Source: Nitrospira sp. CG24D (lineage in GTDB: Bacteria > Nitrospirota > Nitrospiria > Nitrospirales > Nitrospiraceae). From it: DNA of 42,469 bases. This document shows, piece by piece, positions 1 through 8,207 of this stretch; position 1 is the first letter of the stretch; every line of letters starts with the position of its first letter. The notes below the pieces were generated by a model. That model ran no database searches. It saw only the letters and a list, made by a program, of their open reading frames with translations, and had not been told where the DNA came from. Location of the stretch: assembly GCA_002869855.2 (NCBI GenBank), contig NEWQ02000024.1:11940-54408 (forward strand), written 5' to 3'. A program made the translations under genes and the position numbers.

Positions 1-6
1 AGTTTT

Positions 7-80
7 TGGCTGGGGGACTAGGAATCGAACCTAGGTAGTCAGATCCAGAGACTGACGTCCTACCGCTAGACGATCCCCCA
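7..80 (-). tRNA. tRNA-Gln (anticodon CUG)
   Basis: The minus strand folds into a full cloverleaf. It has a 7-bp acceptor stem starting U1-A72, a GUCU/GGAC D stem, an anticodon loop CUCUGGA giving anticodon CUG, a perfect CUAGG/CCUAG T stem with loop UUCGAUU, a G discriminator and an encoded CCA at 7-9. U1-A72 and G73 are hallmarks of bacterial tRNA-Gln. The gene lies 71 bases downstream of gltX on the same strand, so the two may be co-transcribed. Confidence 0.93.
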
Positions 81-151
81 ACCGACGGACACAGTAATAT
101 ACGGATCGTGACTCCGTCAAGATCGATGCGAATTTATTGACAGAATTCGGC

Positions 152-1567
152 TTATGAAGCCTTGGCCCGTTCAAGCCCTTGCCGGAGACGAAGGAGGGTC
201 CGGTCTCGGCCCAGGACCTCCATCACCTCAAAAAGACCGGGGCTGGCGGTCCTGCCGGTCAAGGCGACGCGCACCGGCTGAGCGATCTGGCCCATCTTGA
301 TGCCTTCTTCTTCCACAAACTTCTTAAATGACTCTTCCCACACCTGCTTCGAAAACGCGGGAAGCGCCTCGAACCGTGCGAGCAACTTGTCCAGCACCGG
401 GGCGATGGCCGGCGTGAGAAATTTCTTGGCGGCCTCCTCTTCAAGAACGACCGATTCGCCGAAGTAGGGCCGCACCCACTCCACCATCTCAACCACGGTC
501 TTCGCCCGCTCCTTGACCAATACCACCAGCTGAGCCAACCACTCAGGCGACACCGCCTTAACCTGTTCGTGCAAGCCGGCTTGTTCCAACAGCGGAACGA
601 GCGCCTGCGCCACCTGACTCGGCTGGCTGGCCTTGATGTATTCGGCGTTGATCCAGAGCAACTTCTCGGGATTGAACACGGCCGGAGAGGACTGGACGTT
701 CTTCCAGGAAAATTTTTCGATGAGTTCCTGCCGGGTAAACAACTCCTGATCTCCGTGCGACCAGCCCAGGCGGACGAGGTAGTTCACCATCGCCTCTGGC
801 AGGTAGCCCATGTCTTTGTAGGCCATGATCGACGTAGCCCCGTGCCGTTTGGAAAGCCGGGACTTATCCGACCCCAGAATCATCGGCAAGTGGCCGAACT
901 GCGGGACGGGAAACCCCAAGGCCTGAAAGATCGGGATTTGGCGCGGCGTGTTGGTCAAATGGTCGTCCCCGCGGATGACGTGGGTGATGTTCATGAGTGC
1001 ATCGTCGACCACGACGGAGAAATTGTAGGTCGGATACCCGTTTGAGCGGAGGATAATCAGATCGTCTGCCGCACTATTATCAAACGTGATCTTCCCTTTG
1101 ATCAAATCATCGACCACGATTTGACCTTCTTGCGGCGCCTTGAACCGCAACGCCGCATCGCCCGCGGGATTCGTGATCCCGATATTCCGGCAACGTCCAT
1201 CGTATCGGGGGGACAGCCCTTTTGCTTCAGCCTCTTTGCGCCGAGCTTCGAGCTCTTCAGCCTTGCACACACACCAGTAGGCCTGCCCCTGCTGCAATAG
1301 CTGCATGGCGTGGCTGCGATACAGCTCCATGCGCTCGGTTTGACGAAACGGCCCTTCGTCCCAATCGAGCCCCACCCATTTCATGCCTTCAATGATGGCC
1401 TGAATGGATTCATCGGTCGAACGGTCCTGGTCGGTATCTTCAATGCGCAGCACGAAGATCCCGTGCTGCTGTCGTGCAAATAGCCAGTTGAACAGGGCAG
1501 TCCGGACTCCTCCGATGTGAAGGAACCCGGTCGGACTGGGCGCGAAGCGGACACGTACTTGGGTCAT
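152..1567 (-). CDS. gltX: Glutamyl-tRNA synthetase (class I)
   Basis: This enzyme charges tRNA-Glu with glutamate in the cytosol. The protein has 471 residues, the normal length for bacterial GluRS. The N-terminus carries the RFAPSPTG signature and the HIGG version of HIGH at residues 17-20. A KMSKS equivalent, KSRLSKR, is at 235-241. The zinc-type insertion has C99, C101 and C126, as in E. coli GluRS. The C-terminal half is the helical anticodon-binding domain. The start has only a weak GAGATGA-like ribosome site. The gene sits directly upstream of tRNA-Gln. Many bacteria make Gln-tRNA-Gln indirectly with a non-discriminating GluRS, but this sequence does not show which specificity applies. 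Confidence 0.96.
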   Translation of the reverse strand: MTQVRVRFAPSPTGFLHIGGVRTALFNWLFARQQHGIFVLRIEDTDQDRSTDESIQAIIEGMKWVGLDWDEGPFRQTERMELYRSHAMQLLQQGQAYWCVCKAEELEARRKEAEAKGLSPRYDGRCRNIGITNPAGDAALRFKAPQEGQIVVDDLIKGKITFDNSAADDLIILRSNGYPTYNFSVVVDDALMNITHVIRGDDHLTNTPRQIPIFQALGFPVPQFGHLPMILGSDKSRLSKRHGATSIMAYKDMGYLPEAMVNYLVRLGWSHGDQELFTRQELIEKFSWKNVQSSPAVFNPEKLLWINAEYIKASQPSQVAQALVPLLEQAGLHEQVKAVSPEWLAQLVVLVKERAKTVVEMVEWVRPYFGESVVLEEEAAKKFLTPAIAPVLDKLLARFEALPAFSKQVWEESFKKFVEEEGIKMGQIAQPVRVALTGRTASPGLFEVMEVLGRDRTLLRLRQGLERAKAS

Positions 1568-1651
1568 GCGTTCATCTCATTGTGGGGGTGGAAAGGCCGG
1601 TATCTATAACACGCACGGAAAAGTGTTGTACAGAATCAGACTGGTTCTGCT

Positions 1652-2377
1652 ATGAGGATAGGTATCGGTTGTATGGCAGAACTTACCCAACCAGCGGTCG
1701 TGCTTTCCACACTCGATCTGACACCCCATGTGCGGCAACTGGTCCTTCGCCCTCTCCAGCAGAAGATTCTATTTCAACCGGGACAATGGGTCTCGCTGAA
1801 GCTGCCGGTCGGGGACAAGCCGCCGCTCAATCGCGCCTACTCGATGGCCGATCCTTCTTCTCCCTATGGTGAATTGACGCTGGTCTTTGACCGGGTACCT
1901 GGGGGGCTTGGCTCAGATTACCTCTATCAACTGAGATCCGGCGATGAAATTCCGGTCTCAGGCCCCTATGGGAACTTTGTGCTGCCGATGCCCCTGGATC
2001 GGGAACTGCTCTTTATCGCCCGCTATACCGGCCTAGTCCCGATTCGCTGTCTCCTGAAACAACTGGTCGCAGCCCACGCCGTTACCTCTGTCCTCCTCAT
2101 CGCGGTTGCCCCGTCGGAGGACGAGCTATTGTTTCACCAGGAACTGCTCACCATGGCCGTCCAATCCCCCTCCTTCCGATACTTGCCCTTGGTCATACCG
2201 GGTGGAGAAGCCGAATCGGTTGAGCGAGCGCTGGCCATGCTGCGTCCCCTCGTAGAAGGGCAACCGAAAGTCATCCCCATGATCAGTGGAACCAAGGGGT
2301 TTGTCCGGCCGTTACGTGCCGGGTTGATGGAATTCGGCTATGACCGGAAAGAAGTAAAGACAGAGACCTTCGATTAG
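1652..2377 (+). CDS. FNR-like FAD/NAD(P)H oxidoreductase
   Basis: A 241-residue protein of the ferredoxin-NADP reductase superfamily. Residues 10-110 form the FAD-binding barrel, with the flavin motif NRAYSM. The following Rossmann half has a degenerate GTG-like stretch (ARYTGLVPIR), and the usual CGP-type C-terminal motif is replaced by ISGTKGFV. The electron partner is not shown directly. The adjacent convergent gene is an ISC-type [2Fe-2S] ferredoxin, so ferredoxin reduction for Fe-S assembly is a reasonable inference. Its stop codon overlaps that ferredoxin's stop tail to tail by a few bases. A second in-frame ATG at 1673 would remove seven residues and may be the true start. Confidence 0.8.
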   Translation: MRIGIGCMAELTQPAVVLSTLDLTPHVRQLVLRPLQQKILFQPGQWVSLKLPVGDKPPLNRAYSMADPSSPYGELTLVFDRVPGGLGSDYLYQLRSGDEIPVSGPYGNFVLPMPLDRELLFIARYTGLVPIRCLLKQLVAAHAVTSVLLIAVAPSEDELLFHQELLTMAVQSPSFRYLPLVIPGGEAESVERALAMLRPLVEGQPKVIPMISGTKGFVRPLRAGLMEFGYDRKEVKTETFD

Positions 2378-2790
2378 TGCCCTTCCCTCACGAGATTCTT
2401 GTTGACGGCAGGAATCTCCACCACAATGTCCTTTGTGCCGTTCGGAACACATTGGCATCCGAGGCGGGACTGCAATGTCGTGATCGGAGCCTCGTCCAGT
2501 TGATCGAATTCGTCGTCGGTCCCCTCACTACAGCTCTCGAGCCCTTGCTTGACGATCACATGGCAGGTCGAGCAGGCGCACACGCCACCACAAACATGTT
2601 CTAAATCCACCCCGTTGGCCATCGCCACGTCAAGAATGCTTCCCGGCAAACCGGTTGGCCCATAGGGAATCTTCGCGGGGTCGACGGCAACTTTGGTCAC
2701 CGTGCCATCCGGCTCAATATAGGTGATGGTATAGGGGGCCTGAGGGAGCTCATGCTCTGTTTTTTCGATATACGGATTAGTGCCTCCCAT
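2374..2790 (-). CDS. fdx: ISC-type [2Fe-2S] ferredoxin
   Basis: A 138-residue ferredoxin of the adrenodoxin/Isc class, which supplies electrons for cluster assembly on IscU. The ligand pattern C-x5-C-x2-C (HVCGGVCACSTCHV) followed by a distant CQC is typical. The N-terminus has about 25 extra residues before the ferredoxin fold. The ATG at 2790 is chosen because GAAAGGA lies about ten bases upstream. A longer frame opens at 2844 but would run into the promoter region. The gene is divergent from iscR, whereas in E. coli fdx lies inside the operon between hscA and iscX. Regulation is probably shared through the common intergenic region. Confidence 0.9.
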   Translation of the reverse strand: MGGTNPYIEKTEHELPQAPYTITYIEPDGTVTKVAVDPAKIPYGPTGLPGSILDVAMANGVDLEHVCGGVCACSTCHVIVKQGLESCSEGTDDEFDQLDEAPITTLQSRLGCQCVPNGTKDIVVEIPAVNKNLVREGH

Positions 2791-2831
2791 ACGCGGCGTC
2801 CTTTCTATACAAGAGATCCGGGATTCCGGTG

Positions 2832-2861
2832 TTGACAGCCCCAAAAGGTGCGTGGTATCTT
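2832..2861 (+). promoter_or_regulatory. Probable sigma-70 promoter of the isc operon
   Basis: A perfect TTGACA at 2832-2837 is followed after 18 bases by TATCTT at 2856-2861, giving a start near 2868 and a leader of about 55 bases before iscR. The assignment is by eye. Confidence 0.5.
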
Positions 2862-2876
2862 TAGTCCGACCTTATT

Positions 2877-2903
2877 GATCGGAGATCATTATAGTCTCCG
2901 ATC
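2877..2903. promoter_or_regulatory. 9-bp inverted repeat, candidate IscR operator
   Basis: GATCGGAGA and TCTCCGATC form a perfect 9-bp inverted repeat around a 9-base AT-rich spacer (TCATTATAG). TTGATCGG occurs at 2875-2882 and again at 2907-2914, 32 bases apart, about three helical turns. It lies between the divergent fdx and iscR genes, just downstream of the likely isc start point, where an Rrf2-family regulator could repress. It is not a close match to the E. coli IscR type 1 site, so the assignment is an inference from position and symmetry. It could also fold as an RNA hairpin in the iscR leader. Confidence 0.5.
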
Positions 2904-2922
2904 CCATTGATCGGCAATAGCC

Positions 2923-3396
2923 ATGTTGAAGATTTCAAAAAAAGCTGATTACGCCCTGATGGCGCTCCAGCACATCGCCTTGGTGCAATTCGGAGATGTG
3001 ACGCCGGGCCGCGTCGTCAACACCAAAGAAATCGCGGAGGAATATAACATCCCTCTCGAACTCCTGGCGAAAGTCCTTCAGACGCTGGCCAAAAATGGAT
3101 TGATCGAAAGCCACAATGGTCCCAAAGGCGGTTACCTCCTGGCCCGCAGCACGAGACAGATCACCATCGCGCAGATTCTCGAAGGTATCGAAGGCCCGCT
3201 GGGCATCACGGATTGCTCGCATGAAAAGGAAGGCGAACTCTGCCTCCAGCGGGAACACTGCAATATCCGCACACCGCTGCTCAAGGTGCAAGACAGCATC
3301 TATCAGCTCCTCAATAACATGACGTTGCAAGACATGATGGGCGGAACGCCCCTCATCACGATTCAGTCTCCCTCGGCACAAGGAGTCGCACAATGA
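2923..3396 (+). CDS. iscR: Rrf2-family Fe-S regulator IscR
   Basis: A 157-residue Rrf2 regulator. The N-terminal winged helix-turn-helix begins [12 protein letters not shown] and ends with the wing [11 protein letters not shown] near residue 73. Three cysteines, C98, C107 and C113, fit the [2Fe-2S] ligand region of IscR, with eight residues between the first two and five between the last two. In known systems holo-IscR represses the isc operon when clusters are plentiful. The gene is first in the isc operon and its stop overlaps the iscS start (ATGA), implying translational coupling. No clear Shine-Dalgarno sequence precedes its ATG. Confidence 0.93.
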   Translation: MLKISKKADYALMALQHIALVQFGDVTPGRVVNTKEIAEEYNIPLELLAKVLQTLAKNGLIESHNGPKGGYLLARSTRQITIAQILEGIEGPLGITDCSHEKEGELCLQREHCNIRTPLLKVQDSIYQLLNNMTLQDMMGGTPLITIQSPSAQGVAQ

Positions 3397-4610
3397 AGCT
3401 CCCTATTTTCCTGGATAATCACTCAACCTCCCCGATGGATCCCCGAGTGCTGGAGGCCATGCTGCCCTACTTCGTCGAGAAGTTCGGCAACGCCGCCAGC
3501 CGCAACCATGCCTTCGGCTGGGCGGCAGAAGAAGCGGTTGAAAATGCCCGCAAGCAGATCGCGAAGCTGATCAAGGCCGATTCCAAGGAGATCGTCTTCA
3601 CCAGCGGCGCCACCGAGTCGGACAATCTGGCGATCAAGGGCGTGTTGGAGATGTACAAGGAGAAAGGCGACCACATCATTACGTCGTCCACGGAACACCG
3701 CGCAGTCATCGACACCGCGAAGGCTCTTGAAGCAAAGGGTAAGGCCACGGCGACCTACCTGCCCGTCGATAAGTACGGGATGGTGAATCCGGAAGACGTG
3801 CGGAAGGCGATCACGGATAAAACGGTCCTGATTTCCGTGATGCTCGCCAACAATGAAATCGGCACGATCAACCCGGTGAAGGAAATCGGCAAGATCGCCA
3901 AGGAAAAGGGCATCCTCTTCCATTGCGACGCCACCCAGGGCGTCGGCAAGATTCCTGTCGATGTGCAGGATATGGGTATCGACCTGATGTCATTCTCGGC
4001 CCATAAGATCTATGGCCCGAAGGGTGTCGGCGCCTTGTATGTCAGAAAGAAGAACCCCCGTGTGCGGATCGCTGCGCAAATGGACGGCGGCGGACATGAA
4101 CGTGGCATGCGCTCCGGCACCCTGCCGGTACCGCTGATCGTCGGATTCGGCAAGGCCTGCGAGTTGTGCGATCAGGAAATGGCCACGGAGGCAGTACGCC
4201 TGGCTGCGATGCGCGACCGCCTGCAGGCCGGCATCATGAAAGAGATCGATGAAGCCTATCTCAACGGCCATGCAACCCAGCGCCTGCCGCACAATCTGAA
4301 TATTTCCTTCGCCTACGTTGAAGGCGAATCGCTCCTGATGGGCATGAAGGACATCGCGCTCTCGTCCGGCTCCGCCTGCACCTCGGCAACACTGGAACCG
4401 TCCTATGTCTTACGGGCTCTGGGCGTAGGTGTCGAACTCGCTCATTCCTCTATCCGCTTCGGCCTGGGCCGCTTCAACACAGACGAAGAGATTGACTACA
4501 CGATCAAGAAGGTTATTGAAATCGTGACGAAGCTGCGTGAAATGTCGCCGTTGTACGAAATGGCGAAAGAAGGGGTCGATTTGAAATCCGTCCAGTGGGC
4601 CGCCCACTGA
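3393..4610 (+). CDS. iscS: Cysteine desulfurase IscS
   Basis: A PLP-dependent desulfurase that takes sulfur from cysteine as a persulfide and passes it to IscU. The protein has 405 residues, as expected for IscS. The PLP lysine is K205 in [10 protein letters not shown]. The catalytic cysteine is C329 in SSGSACTSA, on the mobile loop. The N-terminal [12 protein letters not shown] motif is typical of the NifS/IscS family. It overlaps iscR by four bases and is followed by iscU after 40 bases with a GAGGAGG site. Confidence 0.97.
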   Translation: MKLPIFLDNHSTSPMDPRVLEAMLPYFVEKFGNAASRNHAFGWAAEEAVENARKQIAKLIKADSKEIVFTSGATESDNLAIKGVLEMYKEKGDHIITSSTEHRAVIDTAKALEAKGKATATYLPVDKYGMVNPEDVRKAITDKTVLISVMLANNEIGTINPVKEIGKIAKEKGILFHCDATQGVGKIPVDVQDMGIDLMSFSAHKIYGPKGVGALYVRKKNPRVRIAAQMDGGGHERGMRSGTLPVPLIVGFGKACELCDQEMATEAVRLAAMRDRLQAGIMKEIDEAYLNGHATQRLPHNLNISFAYVEGESLLMGMKDIALSSGSACTSATLEPSYVLRALGVGVELAHSSIRFGLGRFNTDEEIDYTIKKVIEIVTKLREMSPLYEMAKEGVDLKSVQWAAH

Positions 4611-4650
4611 TCCAGCCCACTGACTCAGATAGGCACGAGGAGGACGCACC

Positions 4651-5034
4651 ATGGCATACAGTGACAAAGTCGTCGATCATTTCAACAATCCCCGGAACAT
4701 GGGAAGTTTCAAGAAAGACGAAGAGGGCGTGGGGACCGGTATGGTCGGCGCGCCCGAGTGCGGCGACGTCATGAAGCTCCAGATCAAGGTCCAGAACGAC
4801 ATGATCGTCGATGCCAAGTTCAAGACCTTCGGCTGCGGTTCAGCTATTGCCAGCTCCAGCCTGGCGACCGAATGGCTCAAGGGTAAGACCATCGAAGAGG
4901 CCCAGAAGATCAAGAACACCGACATCGTTCAGGAATTGAACCTGCCGCCGGTCAAGATCCATTGCTCGGTTCTGGCGGAAGATGCGATCAAGGCGGCGCT
5001 GGCCGACTATCAGAAGAAAGCCGACACAAAGTAA
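4651..5034 (+). CDS. iscU: Fe-S cluster scaffold IscU
   Basis: A 127-residue scaffold on which [2Fe-2S] clusters form. The ligand cysteines are C37 (with D39 in ECGD), C62 (GCGSA) and C105 (KIHCS, preceded by H104). LPPVK at 98-102 is the known HscA recognition motif, matching the presence of hscB and hscA downstream. The start is supported by GAGGAGG about nine bases upstream. Confidence 0.97.
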   Translation: MAYSDKVVDHFNNPRNMGSFKKDEEGVGTGMVGAPECGDVMKLQIKVQNDMIVDAKFKTFGCGSAIASSSLATEWLKGKTIEEAQKIKNTDIVQELNLPPVKIHCSVLAEDAIKAALADYQKKADTK

Positions 5035-5053
5035 CGGCAGAAGGGAGCGCATT

Positions 5054-5410
5054 ATGGATGCCACAAATACCGAAGCCCAGGCCCCGGTCATTACGCTCAC
5101 AGATGCAGCCATCAAGGAAGTGAAGCGCCTGATCAACGTCCAAGGCATTGAAGAAGGCGGTCTGCGCCTCGGCGTGAAGGGCGGCGGCTGCTCCGGCCTG
5201 AGCTACACCATCAATTTCGACGAGAAGATCGGCCAGTATGACCAGGTCTTCGATTTTGACGGCGTCAAAGTCATTGTGGATACCAAGAGCGCCATTTATC
5301 TGCAAGGCACCCAGCTGGACTTCCAGAAGGATCTGATGGGCGGGAATTTCAAGTTTGTGAACCCGAACGCCAACAAGACCTGCGGTTGCGGAGAATCGTT
5401 CTCCGCTTAA
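5054..5410 (+). CDS. iscA: A-type Fe-S carrier IscA
   Basis: A 118-residue A-type carrier that accepts clusters from the scaffold and delivers them to apoproteins. The three conserved cysteines are present: C46 in GGGCSGLSY, and C110 and C112 in the terminal CGCGESFSA. The ATG at 5054 has AAGGGAG upstream, and the frame open further upstream overlaps iscU. It is the first of two A-type carriers in the window; the other, at 28,843, is associated with OFOR genes. Confidence 0.95.
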   Translation: MDATNTEAQAPVITLTDAAIKEVKRLINVQGIEEGGLRLGVKGGGCSGLSYTINFDEKIGQYDQVFDFDGVKVIVDTKSAIYLQGTQLDFQKDLMGGNFKFVNPNANKTCGCGESFSA

Positions 5411-5422
5411 GCGAGTACGCGC

Positions 5423-6142
5423 ATGGATGGACACACGCATCAGCACACCAGCGACCGGCGCGAATTGCAGATGGCCCGCAGCATGTGCTGGCACTGTCAA
5501 TCCGAGGTCTCGGGAGAATACTTTTGCGACCGCTGCGTGAAAGTCCAGCCGGTGTCGAAGGAACTGGACTACTTCACCTGCTTCGGCATTCCCCGCCGAT
5601 TGGCCCTCGATCAGCAACAGCTGGAAACCAAATTCTACGAATTGAGCCGGGCGTTTCATCCCGACTTTTACCAGAATAAGAGCGATGCGGAGCAGACCAT
5701 CAGCCTCGGCAACTCGGCCATGTTGAACACGGCCTATCGCACGCTGCGGGACCCGATTCAGCGAGCCGAATATCTGCTGGACCTCGAAGCCGGCTCCGTG
5801 AAAGAGATCCGGACGACACCACCGGCCGACCTCTTCGAAGAAATCCTTGAACTGCAGGACACGCTCGATGAATTCCGCGCCAGTGACCGGACCTCCGACG
5901 CTGCCGCTGCGCTCCGTTCACAACTCCAATCCGAACGCACCGCGCTTGAGGGACGGCAACGAGACATGGAAACCCAACTCCAACAACTCTTCGGCCGTTG
6001 GGATGCGCTGCAAGACCGCGGGGAAGCGACCGACCAGGCGCGGACCGAACGGGACCGTATCCTGAAAGACATGCGGGACATCCTCTCCAACCGCACCTAC
6101 GTCAAGAACATCGTCAACGACCTCGTCGCCACCATCGCGTAA
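5423..6142 (+). CDS. hscB: J-domain co-chaperone HscB with tetracysteine N-terminus
   Basis: HscB delivers IscU to HscA and stimulates its ATPase. The HPD motif is at residues 79-81 (FHPDFYQ), and the C-terminal region from about 125 is the IscU-binding helical bundle, here rather long (239 residues against about 170 in E. coli). The N-terminus has CWHC and CDRC (C22, C25, C35, C38), a probable zinc-binding tetracysteine like that of eukaryotic HSC20 and absent from E. coli HscB. An in-frame ATG at 5471 would still keep all four cysteines. The gene lies 12 bases after iscA and 5 bases before hscA. Confidence 0.9.
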   Translation: MDGHTHQHTSDRRELQMARSMCWHCQSEVSGEYFCDRCVKVQPVSKELDYFTCFGIPRRLALDQQQLETKFYELSRAFHPDFYQNKSDAEQTISLGNSAMLNTAYRTLRDPIQRAEYLLDLEAGSVKEIRTTPPADLFEEILELQDTLDEFRASDRTSDAAAALRSQLQSERTALEGRQRDMETQLQQLFGRWDALQDRGEATDQARTERDRILKDMRDILSNRTYVKNIVNDLVATIA

Positions 6143-6147
6143 TCACC

Positions 6148-7968
6148 ATGGCACGCATCGTCGGCATAGACCTCGGAACAACGAACTCCCTTGTCGCCTA
6201 TATGGACAAGGGCACGCCCCGCGTCATCGCAGGCCGCCATGAGCGGGCGATGGTTCCCTCCGTCGTTGCGCTGACCGATAACGGGCTCATCGTCGGCGAT
6301 CCGGCGAAAGAACACCTGACGAGAAATCCAGAACGCACGGTCTATTCGGTCAAACGCTTCATGGGCAAGGACCTCGCCGACGTCCAGAACGAACTGGCTT
6401 ACTTCCCCTATACACTCACCGAGAAAGGCGGGGTCATCCGCATCAAGCTCGGCGAGAAGACCTATTCGCCTCCGCAAATCTCGGCCATGATCCTGAAGGA
6501 ACTAAAGCTCCGGGCGGAAGCGTTTCTCGGAGAAAGCATTACCAAAGCCGTGATCACGGTGCCTGCCTATTTCAACGACAGTCAGCGGCAGGCCACCAAA
6601 GACGCCGGCATGATCGCCGGGCTTGAAGTTTTGCGCATCATCAACGAACCGACCGCTGCGTCGCTGGCCTACGGGCTCCAGGAAAAAACCCAGGGCACGA
6701 TCGCCGTCTACGACCTGGGCGGGGGAACCTTCGACATTTCCATTCTCAAGCTCAAGAACGGTATCTTTGAAGTGCTCGCCACCAATGGAGACACCCACCT
6801 GGGCGGCGACGACATCGACCGGATCATTGCTGATCTGTTCCTCGGGGAGATTCAGAAACAGTTCGGACTCGATCTGAATGCCCATCCCGACCATATGCAG
6901 GGAATCCGCCTCGAAGCCGAACGGGCGAAGATACGCCTCTCGGACGAGCTCAAGACCACCGTGAACCTCGAGCTTCCTGACGGCAAGGGTCTGTTCACCC
7001 GCGAACTCACCCGCGAGCAACTGGAGTCGCTCTGCAATGCCTTGGTGGAACGTACGCTGGGGCCCTGCCGTCTCGCCCTCAATGATGCGGGGCTGACTGC
7101 AGCCGACATCGATGAAGTTGTGCTCGTCGGCGGCTCGACCCGTATGCCGCTGGTCCGTCAACGTGTGCAGGATCTCTTTGGTACCCAGCCACACTGCGAG
7201 CTCAACCCGGACGAAGTCGTGGCCCTCGGCGCCGCGGTGCAGGCCGACATTCTGAGCGGCGGCACGACCGATATGTTGCTCCTCGACGTGACACCTCTGT
7301 CGCTGGGCATTGAAACGATGGGCGGGGTCATGAGCAGCCTGATTCGCCGCAACACGACAATTCCCGCCAGCGCCAAGGAAATGTTTACGACCTATGTGGA
7401 CGGACAGACCGGCGTAGACATTCACATCCTTCAGGGAGAACGGGAACTGGCAAAAGACAACCGCAGCCTGGCCCGCTTTCGGCTGAAAGTCCCGCCACTG
7501 CCCGCAGGAGTTCCGCGCATTGAAGTGACCTTCCTGATCGATGCCAACGGCATCCTCAATGTCATGGCCAAAGACATGCGGACCGGAGAAACCCAGTCCA
7601 TCGAGGTCAAGCCGTCCTACGGATTGTCGGATCAGGAAGTCGAGCGGATGATCGAAGATTCGTTCAAGTTTGCCGCGGACGACGTCGGTGCGAGAAAATT
7701 GATTGAAGCCAGACTCGACGCCGGAGCCCTCATCATCACGACGGAAAAATCTTTAACCGACGGCGGGCAGCTCATCTCCGCCGACGAGGTCACCGCCATT
7801 CGCCAGGTGCTCTCGGTACTGGCCGCCGCCAAGGATGGGAACGACCCCCGCACCATCCGGGCACGGATGGCTGATCTTGAACAGGCCGCAAAAAGCTTGA
7901 CAGTGGCCATGCTGAACGACTCTCTCAAACGAGGGCTGCAAGGGAAAAAGGTCTCTGAGGTTACGTAA
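6148..7968 (+). CDS. hscA: Hsp70-type chaperone HscA
   Basis: A specialised Hsp70 that helps release clusters from IscU. The protein has 606 residues, close to E. coli HscA. The nucleotide-binding domain opens with GIDLGTTNSLVAY and contains INEPTAASLAYG, DLGGGTFD and the LVGGSTRMP motif. The substrate-binding domain begins near residue 375 (LLLDVTPLSLGIE). The ATG at 6148 is chosen because the protein then begins at the conserved ATPase strand. The longer frame from 5998 only overlaps hscB. It has no DnaK-like acidic C-terminal tail. Confidence 0.96.
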   Translation: MARIVGIDLGTTNSLVAYMDKGTPRVIAGRHERAMVPSVVALTDNGLIVGDPAKEHLTRNPERTVYSVKRFMGKDLADVQNELAYFPYTLTEKGGVIRIKLGEKTYSPPQISAMILKELKLRAEAFLGESITKAVITVPAYFNDSQRQATKDAGMIAGLEVLRIINEPTAASLAYGLQEKTQGTIAVYDLGGGTFDISILKLKNGIFEVLATNGDTHLGGDDIDRIIADLFLGEIQKQFGLDLNAHPDHMQGIRLEAERAKIRLSDELKTTVNLELPDGKGLFTRELTREQLESLCNALVERTLGPCRLALNDAGLTAADIDEVVLVGGSTRMPLVRQRVQDLFGTQPHCELNPDEVVALGAAVQADILSGGTTDMLLLDVTPLSLGIETMGGVMSSLIRRNTTIPASAKEMFTTYVDGQTGVDIHILQGERELAKDNRSLARFRLKVPPLPAGVPRIEVTFLIDANGILNVMAKDMRTGETQSIEVKPSYGLSDQEVERMIEDSFKFAADDVGARKLIEARLDAGALIITTEKSLTDGGQLISADEVTAIRQVLSVLAAAKDGNDPRTIRARMADLEQAAKSLTVAMLNDSLKRGLQGKKVSEVT

Positions 7969-7990
7969 ATCCTGGAAACGAGGACGAGCG

Positions 7991-8203
7991 ATGGACTTGA
8001 AGTGGCAGAATACAGAAGATATTGCGATTCGCCTGGTCGAGGAACATCCGGACGCGGATCCGCTGACTGTTCGATTCACGGACATGCACGCCTGGATCGT
8101 TGCGCTGCCTGATTTTAAGGATGACCCCAAGAAATCGAACGAGAAAATCCTCGAAGCGATTCAGATGGCCTGGCATGAGGAATACCAGGACTCAAAATCC
8201 TAA
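7991..8203 (+). CDS. iscX: Fe-S assembly protein IscX
   Basis: A 70-residue acidic protein that closely matches the IscX/YfhJ family, with VRFTDMHAWI, DFKDDPKKSNEKILEAI and an acidic C-terminus. IscX binds IscS and modulates its activity and iron use. It is the last gene of the isc operon, 22 bases after hscA, and ends four bases before the stop of the convergent penicillin-binding protein gene. No rho-independent terminator is visible between them. Confidence 0.93.
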   Translation: MDLKWQNTEDIAIRLVEEHPDADPLTVRFTDMHAWIVALPDFKDDPKKSNEKILEAIQMAWHEEYQDSKS

Positions 8204-8207
8204 CAAC

